Of a stretch of 14,078 nucleotides of DNA, positions 6,615 through 14,078 are shown in pieces. The notes beneath the pieces were generated by a model. It searched no databases. It was not told the DNA's origin and saw nothing but the letters and a program-made list of their open reading frames with translations. The stretch comes from IIICB1 sp035968095 (GTDB taxonomy: Bacteria; Cyanobacteriota; Cyanobacteriia; Cyanobacteriales; SIO1D9), in the NCBI GenBank assembly GCA_035968095.1, contig JAWQFW010000141.1, positions 1 to 14,078 on the forward strand. The letters are read 5' to 3'. A program made the position numbers and the translations under genes. The first letter of the stretch is position 1. Every line of letters starts with the position of its first letter.

Positions 6615-9522
6615 AAGGGTAGCTAGGCGCAAATGTACCTTGAAAACTAAATACGGTAAAGGTTTCAAAAGCCCGCTATCGAAATCATCTAAAATCCCTA
6701 CGAGGGATTGAAACTGCGATTTGCCTATCCGTTCGGATATCTCTTTCGTATCGAAATCATCTAAAATCCCTACGAGGGATTGAAACTGCACTATATTCCT
6801 TTCCGCCACCCTTTTTGCAGATCGAAATCATCTAAAATCCCTACGAGGGATTGAAACTAATCGACAAAAGGAAATAGAAGACTGGTTAAACGATATCGAA
6901 ATCATCTAAAATCCCTACGAGGGATTGAAACTCGTCAGGGGCGATCGCTGTTGAAACTATCCCAGAAATCGAAATCATCTAAAATCCCTACGAGGGATTG
7001 AAACCCCAAATCTCTTGATTTTTGCTGGACACCTTCTAGCCATCGAAATCATCTAAAATCCCTACGAGGGATTGAAACAAGTATGTCACAAGACAACTCT
7101 TTTGTCACTTGTTCGCATCGAAATCATCTAAAATCCCTACGAGGGATTGAAACGTAAATCTCTTTAAATCGAGATTTTAGAAATTTATCTAATCGAAATC
7201 ATCTAAAATCCCTACGAGGGATTGAAACCGGAAAACCTTATATTTACTCTCCTAGGGGCGACCATCGAAATCATCTAAAATCCCTACGAGGGATTGAAAC
7301 ATGCTGATTTTCCTGCTAGCATTTCACGAACTAGCGCATCGAAATCATCTAAAATCCCTACGAGGGATTGAAACAACAAAAATTTGCTTCGATCGATATT
7401 GTTCTACCTATCGAAATCATCTAAAATCCCTACGAGGGATTGAAACAATGCCACTAGCAATCTTTGATGTAATTTTTTTGATCGAAATCATCTAAAATCC
7501 CTACGAGGGATTGAAACATGGAAGTTACTGGTATGTTAATTTCCATCATTAATCGAAATCATCTAAAATCCCTACGAGGGATTGAAACTTTTCCGAATAT
7601 ATCAAAGTAGCAAACCTAGAAACTATCGAAATCATCTAAAATCCCTACGAGGGATTGAAACGATGAGGGGACACTCTTTACCCTCATCGACAACCGCGAT
7701 ATCATCGAAATCATCTAAAATCCCTACGAGGGATTGAAACGTAAATAGCTACCACGAAACTATTATCTACTTTTGATCGAAATCATCTAAAATCCCTACG
7801 AGGGATTGAAACCGTGAACCAGCCTGATCAAATCGGCAGCGCTAATTGGATCGAAATCATCTAAAATCCCTACGAGGGATTGAAACATTTCCATTGATAG
7901 TTAGTGGGGCAGTGATTGAAGATCGAAATCATCTAAAATCCCTACGAGGGATTGAAACGAAAATATAGGAATCTCTAACTGAAAGATATCCAATCGAAAT
8001 CATCTAAAATCCCTACGAGGGATTGAAACATGACTTTCACGCTTATATAGACCAACTTATTAATCTCGCTGAGATCGAAATCATCTAAAATCCCTACGAG
8101 GGATTGAAACGGATATTAATATTGGTACAGGTGCGCTAATTACAACTATCGAAATCATCTAAAATCCCTACGAGGGATTGAAACTCCAAATCATCGGGTA
8201 GCCCTCTAGCCAATCCTGCTACTATAATCGAAATCATCTAAAATCCCTACGAGGGATTGAAACTGAAGCCATCGAACTAAGCGGCGGCAAACCGGGATCG
8301 AAATCATCTAAAATCCCTACGAGGGATTGAAACTATTGCAGGTAGCCGCCATTGCCCGATTAAATCTAATCGAAATCATCTAAAATCCCTACGAGGGATT
8401 GAAACTCTAGCCAAATGAGCTTTGGGAGTTTGGCTAGGTCTGCGATATCGAAATCATCTAAAATCCCTACGAGGGATTGAAACGATGGTGCTTTGCCAAT
8501 TTGGGAGAGGCATGAATGTATCGAAATCATCTAAAATCCCTACGAGGGATTGAAACTAAAAATGATAGGACAACTAAAACTGACGATATATCGAAATCAT
8601 CTAAAATCCCTACGAGGGATTGAAACGCAGTTATCGCGCCCCAAAGCCGAAATCTCTACGCATCGAAATCATCTAAAATCCCTACGAGGGATTGAAACGG
8701 GTAGTCCGCTCGATGCTATTCAGCTAATCCACACATCGAAATCATCTAAAATCCCTACGAGGGATTGAAACAAACTTTGCAAGCTGCTCTTCTTCTTGAA
8801 TAGCTGCTTATCGAAATCATCTAAAATCCCTACGAGGGATTGAAACGAGGTATTCGCCCGAAAAAGCTAGAGAAGCCTTGAAATCGAAATCATCTAAAAT
8901 CCCTACGAGGGATTGAAACCTCGAAGGCATCGGGGGAACCCAATTGACCTTCCAAAAAAATCGAAATCATCTAAAATCCCTACGAGGGATTGAAACTTTT
9001 ATCAAATTTATTTACAGATTCACAATTGACGTAAGAAGCATCGAAATCATCTAAAATCCCTACGAGGGATTGAAACTGAAATTAGAGAAGCCTTTCTCGA
9101 ACTCCTTCAACGATCGAAATCATCTAAAATCCCTACGAGGGATTGAAACACGATGATGTGACCTTTAGCTCTATTTCTTTCAACGATCGAAATCATCTAA
9201 AATCCCTACGAGGGATTGAAACCTTAACAAGCTACAGCCTTCCCAGTGTACGTGAAATCGTAAGATCGAAATCATCTAAAATCCCTACGAGGGATTGAAA
9301 CTTGCTAGCGGCTTAAGCATGAGCGAGTTGCCAATCATCGAAATCATCTAAAATCCCTACGAGGGATTGAAACTTGATCCGAAATCGTAGGCATTCAAGA
9401 CTTCGATCTATCGAAATCATCTAAAATCCCTACGAGGGATTGAAACAAAACTTTTCCATTCTTTAGCTTGATAATTTAAAAGAAATCGAAATCATCTAAA
9501 ATCCCTACGAGGGATTGAAACA

Positions 9523-9549
9523 GGGCTAGGTTTGCGCCCAGCCCCTTTT
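9523..9549 (+). terminator. Terminator-like hairpin inside spacer 39
   Basis: GGGCTAGG (9523-9530) and CCCAGCCC (9537-9544) form an 8-bp stem with one mismatch and a TTTGCG loop, followed by C and TTTT. This has the form of a Rho-independent terminator, probably captured from the end of an invader gene. It could reduce read-through to the leader-distal half of the array. Confidence 0.45.
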
Positions 9550-11546
9550 CTCTTCCATCGAAATCATCTAAAATCCCTACGAGGGATTGAAACTTTAATT
9601 TTTTCCAAGACAGACTCGACATCTCGATCTGTCAATCGAAATCATCTAAAATCCCTACGAGGGATTGAAACGAGTTTTACAGAAACAAAGTCACAGGCTT
9701 TGTAGAAAAATCGAAATCATCTAAAATCCCTACGAGGGATTGAAACATTCGAGCGCAAGCTGGAGAAGAATCACAAATATCGAAATCATCTAAAATCCCT
9801 ACGAGGGATTGAAACCTTTCGACCCGACTCAGCTAGAGGCTGACATCGCGACTAATATCGAAATCATCTAAAATCCCTACGAGGGATTGAAACTGGTGAA
9901 TCCCTTTCGCCTCGCCAACTTTTTGAAGTTAAAATATCGAAATCATCTAAAATCCCTACGAGGGATTGAAACCGAGAACAGGCAATTGCGCGAATCAATT
10001 CTCTTGAATCGAAATCATCTAAAATCCCTACGAGGGATTGAAACGGTATAACTGCCTATGCAGACAGCACCTTTCATATCGAAATCATCTAAAATCCCTA
10101 CGAGGGATTGAAACAGTTACCGCTAAAGCAATATTTATCTAATCTAAATAATCGAAATCATCTAAAATCCCTACGAGGGATTGAAACTTAGACGAAATCG
10201 AAGACTGGCTATAAAACACAGAAAAAGATCGAAATCATCTAAAATCCCTACGAGGGATTGAAACAGGACGTAATTGAACGCCCGACGGATACGAATCTAT
10301 CGAAATCATCTAAAATCCCTACGAGGGATTGAAACGTCATCTGGGTGTAGTTCGGCTTCTTTAGTTATCGAAATCATCTAAAATCCCTACGAGGGATTGA
10401 AACCACTCAGACGGGTCAAGAGGGTAAGTCTGAGCCGTATCGAAATCATCTAAAATCCCTACGAGGGATTGAAACAAGGCTAATCCACCGGGGATAAAAC
10501 AAGCAAAAGATCGAAATCATCTAAAATCCCTACGAGGGATTGAAACAAATCGGATCGTTGGGGGAAATTAGCGGCAAGAGATCCGTATCGAAATCATCTA
10601 AAATCCCTACGAGGGATTGAAACAGATCGCGCTCGGCTGAACATTTCAATCTGTCTTATCGAAATCATCTAAAATCCCTACGAGGGATTGAAACAAAACT
10701 TGATTCAAGTCGATTTCTGAAAACCTATCGAAATCATCTAAAATCCCTACGAGGGATTGAAACATTATACCACTAGAAACTTACAAATTAAATAGACCTA
10801 ACATCGAAATCATCTAAAATCCCTACGAGGGATTGAAACGCCGATAAGCTCCCCTATTAATGAACTTTCCCCCATATCGAAATCATCTAAAATCCCTACG
10901 AGGGATTGAAACGGGATTTACGAAAAGGCGGGCGGGAGCTTGAAATGAATCGAAATCATCTAAAATCCCTACGAGGGATTGAAACTAGTTATTGCCAAGG
11001 ACTATATACTGTCGTCGGAATCGAAATCATCTAAAATCCCTACGAGGGATTGAAACTTAGAAATCTAGCTTCAGTAGTTTTCGTATTTTATCGAAATCAT
11101 CTAAAATCCCTACGAGGGATTGAAACCAGCAATTGAAAAATTAAGCATTATTTGCAATATTCTCATCGAAATCATCTAAAATCCCTACGAGGGATTGAAA
11201 CGTAAGAAATATTGTACCGATCCATCATGTCTTGCCATCGAAATCATCTAAAATCCCTACGAGGGATTGAAACAGTGAAACTCCACAAATAAGGTGACTT
11301 TACGCGGTTATACTGACGATAACATCGAAATCATCTAAAATCCCTACGAGGGATTGAAACACTAGGTACTCAGCGAAGCCTTTTTCATTCTTGATCGAAA
11401 TCATCTAAAATCCCTACGAGGGATTGAAACCTTGAGCTTACGCAAGCTTAAAGAATTCAAGGATTCAACCATCGAAATCATCTAAAATCCCTACGAGGGA
11501 TTGAAACCTTTTGAGCGTGGCACGATGACCACGTTCCCCACCTCGA

Positions 11547-11583
11547 ATCGAAATCATCTAAAATACCTACGAGGGATTGAAAC
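11547..11583 (+). repeat. Variant CRISPR repeat 67 with a broken stem
   Basis: Repeat position 19 is A instead of C (AAAATACCT rather than AAAATCCCT). This removes the C-G pair in the middle of the 7-bp stem while the partner strand GAGGGATT is unchanged. All flanking repeats are perfect. Confidence 0.9.
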
Positions 11584-12099
11584 CAACTAACCATTCTATG
11601 GCGCTGGTTAACACAACATCGAAATCATCTAAAATCCCTACGAGGGATTGAAACATTAAACCAGCAAGCGGACGAGAATCATAAGCAACAATTTATCGAA
11701 ATCATCTAAAATCCCTACGAGGGATTGAAACTTGTTCTCCGATGCAGGTGGCGAAAATTGCGAAAATCGAAATCATCTAAAATCCCTACGAGGGATTGAA
11801 ACCTGAAGTTTATTTATTAAAGAAAGAACAAACTAGCATCGAAATCATCTAAAATCCCTACGAGGGATTGAAACGAGGTAAATAAAAAGTGAAAACACGA
11901 TCGCTACTCAATCGAAATCATCTAAAATCCCTACGAGGGATTGAAACAATTGAGAAGCTGCGGATTTGGATTTAGTCGGTACATCGAAATCATCTAAAAT
12001 CCCTACGAGGGATTGAAACACTGGTTTGCCTTGTTTTTCTAACCGTGCTACTTGGAGGGCTGATCGAAATCATCTAAAATCCCTACGAGGGATTGAAAC

Positions 12100-12138
12100 C
12101 CCACATATTGCGCGTAACAATATTGCCCTTGGGAAATC
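12100..12138 (+). repeat. Spacer 74, duplicated as spacer 76
   Basis: This 39-nt spacer begins CCCACATATTGCGCGTAA and ends CAATATTGCCCTTGGGAAATC. The same two halves flank the N-gap in the last spacer (12247-12264 and 12365-12385). It is the only exact spacer duplication I found in the array. Its last six bases GAAATC also repeat bases 4-9 of the CRISPR repeat that follows. Confidence 0.92.
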
Positions 12139-12264
12139 ATCGAAATCATCTAAAATCCCTACGAGGGATTGAAACGTGGTAGTTGCTAGCTACCGCGCAT
12201 TGCTCATCTATCGAAATCATCTAAAATCCCTACGAGGGATTGAAACCCCACATATTGCGCGTAA

Positions 12265-12364
12265 NNNNNNNNNNNNNNNNNNNNNNNNNNNNNNNNNNNN
12301 NNNNNNNNNNNNNNNNNNNNNNNNNNNNNNNNNNNNNNNNNNNNNNNNNNNNNNNNNNNNNNNN
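12265..12364. other. Assembly gap of 100 N
   Basis: Exactly 100 N lie inside the final spacer; the length looks like a placeholder for unknown size. The bases on either side are adjacent in the intact spacer at 12100-12138, so the gap may contain nothing, or any whole number of repeat-spacer units. Confidence 0.98.
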
Positions 12365-12385
12365 CAATATTGCCCTTGGGAAATC

Positions 12386-12422
12386 ATCGAAATCAGCTAA
12401 AATCCCTATGAGGGATTGAAAC
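12386..12422 (+). repeat. Terminal, degenerate CRISPR repeat 77
   Basis: It differs from consensus at position 11 (T to G) and position 24 (C to T, in the hairpin loop). The 7-bp stem and the ATTGAAAC tail are intact, so it could still be cut by the processing nuclease. Degeneration at this end marks the leader-distal terminus. The decarboxylase ATG follows 10 nt later. Confidence 0.92.
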
Positions 12423-12432
12423 GCATTAATCT

Positions 12433-13893
12433 ATGCCAGAAGCCAAGCAAAGCCAAACACCAATCTTAGCCACACTAGGAGAATTAGCAAACAAACCCCA
12501 TGCTGCATTTTACGCCCCAGGACACAAACGAGGACAAGGAATTTCCCAACCTCTCGCAGAATTACTCGGAAAAGCCGTATTTCAGGCAGATTTGCCGGAA
12601 TTACCGGAATTAGATAACTTATTCGCCCCGGAAGGAGTAATTGCGGAAGCCCAAACTTTAGCAGCCGAGGCTTTTGGTGCAGCACAAACTTGGTTTCTTG
12701 TCAATGGTTCGACTTGCGGCGTGATGGCGGCGATTTTGGCTACCTGCGGCGATCGCGATAAAATCATTTTACCCAGAAATATTCATCAATCGGCGATCGC
12801 CGCTTTAATCCTTTCCGGAGCAACCCCCATTTTCCTCAACCCGGAATACGACCCCCTCAACGATCTCACGCTGAGTATCACCCCAGAAGCCGTAGCAGCC
12901 GCCTTAAAGGAACATTCCGACACAAAAGCCGTAATGATGGTTTACCCAACTTATCACGGCATTTGTGGAGATATTCAGGCGATCGCCACACTCTGTCACG
13001 AATATCATATCCCGTTACTCGTAGACGAAGCCCACGGCGCACATTTTGCCTTTCACCCAGAATTACCCATTTCCGCCCTTGCCGCCGGAGCCGATTTAGC
13101 AGTACAGTCAACACATAAAATGTTAGGCGCAATGACACAAGCATCAATGTTACACCTAAAAAGTAACTTAATTGATCCTCAAAAAATAAGTAAAGCTTTA
13201 CAACTTTTACAGTCTACCAGCCCCAGTTATTTATTACTAGCTTCCCTTGACGCAGCCAGACAACAAATGGCATTATTTGGCGAAGAATTAATGTCAAAAA
13301 CTTTATTTTTAGCTAATGATGCAAGAAAGCGTCTCAAGCAAATTGAAAATCTCGCAATTTTATCAGAAATAAACCAGCCAAAATCTGGATTTCAAACCTT
13401 AGATAAAACTCGCTTAACTGTAATCCTCAATCAACTAAATCTAACAGGCTTTGAAGCAGACGAGATTTTACACGAAAAACTCGGCGTAACTGCGGAATTA
13501 CCAATGCAAAATCATCTCGCTTTTATAATCAGCTTGGGAAACACAGCCGCAGATATAGATAAATTAATTCAAGGATTTACAACTTTAAGCAAAGAATCTC
13601 AAACTTCAAAAAATCAGCCTATTCTTATTCCCAAATTTCCCAAAAATCAGCTTGCAATGTCACCTCGCGCCGCCTATTTTGCGAATCAGAAAAGTTTACC
13701 GATAGCCGAAACAATTGGCTGTGTCAGCGCCGAAACAATTTGTCCTTATCCGCCGGGAATTCCCGTTTTAATGCCAGGAGAAATTATCACTAAATCAGCA
13801 ATAGACTATTTGCAAACAATCATTTTTTCCGGTGGGAAAGTCACAGGCTGTAGTGATTCCAAGTTGCAAACATTATCGATTGTTTCTGAATAA
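12433..13893 (+). CDS. Orn/Lys/Arg decarboxylase family protein (PLP, fold type I)
   Basis: This 486-aa protein matches the short-form (about 480-490 aa) basic amino acid decarboxylases, which lack the N-terminal wing domain. Visible features are PGHKRG (29-34), the acidic LPELPELDNL (54-63), the PLP-phosphate loop NGST (91-94), DEAHGAHF (198-205) with the Asp that binds the pyridine nitrogen, and STHK (226-229) where K229 should form the Schiff base. The C-terminal domain contains CPYPPGIPVLMPGE near residue 435. Likely reaction: decarboxylation of arginine, lysine or ornithine to a polyamine precursor; the substrate cannot be read from sequence. A stop codon lies two codons upstream, so this ATG is the earliest start and MPEAKQSQTP is a normal family N-terminus. 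It begins 10 nt after the last CRISPR repeat, with no evident ribosome binding site or promoter of its own. HIP1 sites indicate a native gene. Confidence 0.93.
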   Translation: MPEAKQSQTPILATLGELANKPHAAFYAPGHKRGQGISQPLAELLGKAVFQADLPELPELDNLFAPEGVIAEAQTLAAEAFGAAQTWFLVNGSTCGVMAAILATCGDRDKIILPRNIHQSAIAALILSGATPIFLNPEYDPLNDLTLSITPEAVAAALKEHSDTKAVMMVYPTYHGICGDIQAIATLCHEYHIPLLVDEAHGAHFAFHPELPISALAAGADLAVQSTHKMLGAMTQASMLHLKSNLIDPQKISKALQLLQSTSPSYLLLASLDAARQQMALFGEELMSKTLFLANDARKRLKQIENLAILSEINQPKSGFQTLDKTRLTVILNQLNLTGFEADEILHEKLGVTAELPMQNHLAFIISLGNTAADIDKLIQGFTTLSKESQTSKNQPILIPKFPKNQLAMSPRAAYFANQKSLPIAETIGCVSAETICPYPPGIPVLMPGEIITKSAIDYLQTIIFSGGKVTGCSDSKLQTLSIVSE

Positions 13894-14078
13894 AATTTTC
13901 TAACTTTCTAAGAATTTGATTGGACAATCATTAAAGAAAATAAATTAATTATTGAGTTAAATTTTAAATTAAATAACTTGTCTCATTTTTCTAGACAATT
14001 TGATGTAGCGCAACCAGAAAAAATTAGGATTAAACTTAAACAAGCGAACCAACTTTTTTGAATCGAATTATAATAACT
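13894..14078. other. AT-rich intergenic tail, no gene seen
   Basis: These 185 bp after the decarboxylase stop are very AT-rich and contain no convincing ORF, RNA gene or terminator hairpin. A TATAAT occurs at 14069-14074 at the very edge and could belong to a promoter for a gene beyond the window, but no -35 box is evident. Confidence 0.4.

Larger units (their letters stand above)
6431..6677 (+). promoter_or_regulatory. CRISPR leader region
   Basis: These 247 bp lie on the side of the array where all repeats are perfect, and upstream of the repeat end that would carry the crRNA tag, so this is the expected leader side. A 9-mer CTAGGCGCA is present at 6545-6553 and again at 6623-6631, followed by CCTTGAAAACTAAATA, a type of element found in leaders. 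The region also contains a terminator-like hairpin and a promoter-like pair, listed separately. No gene is evident in it. Confidence 0.6.
6678..12422 (+). CRISPR. Large CRISPR array: 77 repeats of 37 bp, 76 spacers
   Basis: The repeat begins ATCGAAATCATCTAAAATCC and ends CTACGAGGGATTGAAAC. Repeat positions 16-22 (AATCCCT) and 26-32 (AGGGATT) form a 7-bp stem with an ACG loop, so Cas6-type cleavage after the stem would leave the common 8-nt tag ATTGAAAC on each crRNA. I located repeats from 6678-6714 (first) to 12386-12422 (last). 75 are identical; number 67 (11547) and number 77 differ. Spacers are 31 nt (10336-10366) to 50 nt (11274-11323), mostly 33-43. The degenerate terminal repeat on the right and the leader on the left both give plus-strand transcription. 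No cas gene is in the window, so the subtype is not assignable; the hairpin repeat and variable spacer length fit type I or III systems. The last spacer contains a 100-N gap, so the true count may be higher. Confidence 0.98.

Noticed and set aside
6513..6809. Minus-strand open frame with repeated FQSLVGILDDFD
   Set aside because: It is antisense translation of the first two CRISPR repeats and the leader.
7301..7495. Open frame within the array encoding repeated RNHLKSLRGIET
   Set aside because: It is a translation of CRISPR repeats and spacers; the repeated peptide comes from the 37-bp repeat.
8550..8768. Open frame within the array with the same repeated peptide
   Set aside because: Same artefact: it spans four CRISPR repeats and has no gene-like features.
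8847..9112. 12-nt TAGAGAAGCCTT shared by spacers 30 and 33
   Set aside because: A single 12-mer among all spacer pairs is within reach of chance, and the surrounding bases and peptides do not agree as they do for spacers 3 and 48.
9687..9699. 13-nt identity between spacer 41 and the decarboxylase gene (13837-13849), possible self-targeting
   Set aside because: A 13-nt match between about 2.8 kb of spacers and a 14-kb window is near chance level, and the flanking bases differ; too short for targeting.
12176..12400. Open frame running through the N-gap
   Set aside because: It consists of CRISPR repeat translation plus undetermined bases.
12431..13147. Several minus-strand open frames within the decarboxylase gene
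   Set aside because: The sense frame has all catalytic motifs; the antisense peptides are low-complexity shadows.

Overview
The window looks like a piece of a cyanobacterial chromosome. The highly iterated palindrome GCGATCGC (HIP1) recurs in many genes: four copies lie in the 582-bp gene at 3650-4231, and others in the genes at 705-2123 and 12433-13893. The protein set is also typical of cyanobacteria: a PEP-CTERM/HAF protein, a DUF4126 protein, YchF, a 4-TM holin-like protein, and a short-form Orn/Lys/Arg decarboxylase. A filamentous or mat-forming lineage is possible because of the giant CRISPR array, but the sequence does not fix the genus.

Left third (1-6430): an ordinary chromosomal neighbourhood. 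A minus-strand pair with a 4-base ATGA overlap encodes a DUF2157 membrane protein and then a GDYXXLXY-type protein. Upstream of it on the same strand is a PEP-CTERM protein with HAF-like repeats. A divergent intergenic region leads to a plus-strand DUF4126 membrane protein, which converges on a holin-like gene across a clear bidirectional terminator. The holin-like gene lies 27 bp downstream of ychF. Just upstream of ychF is a 57-codon ORF encoding almost pure Pro-x repeats, built from six 24-bp tandem units. A divergent 84-aa membrane-anchored Gly-rich protein follows.

Centre (6431-12422): a leader-like region with an intrinsic-terminator-like hairpin, a plausible promoter and a duplicated 9-mer, then one very large CRISPR array. 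I count 77 copies of a 37-bp repeat (75 identical, two variants) and 76 spacers of 31-50 nt. The repeat ends in ATTGAAAC after a 7-bp hairpin. Together with the leader on the left and the degenerate terminal repeat on the right, this indicates transcription left to right. There are no cas genes in the window, so the system type cannot be assigned here. A 100-N assembly gap lies inside the last spacer. Its two flanks join exactly into a second copy of spacer 74, so this end of the array may be a collapsed tandem duplication.

Right end (12423-14078): the decarboxylase start codon lies only 10 nt after the last CRISPR repeat, so its 5' untranslated region and promoter must come from the array or from sequence missing in the gap. 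Cas6 cleavage at the last repeat could in principle release this mRNA. Other features worth a second look are two spacers that encode the same hexapeptide with only synonymous differences, an apparent excess of self-complementary spacers (one resembling an intrinsic terminator), and a 50-nt spacer with a duplicated crRNA tag.
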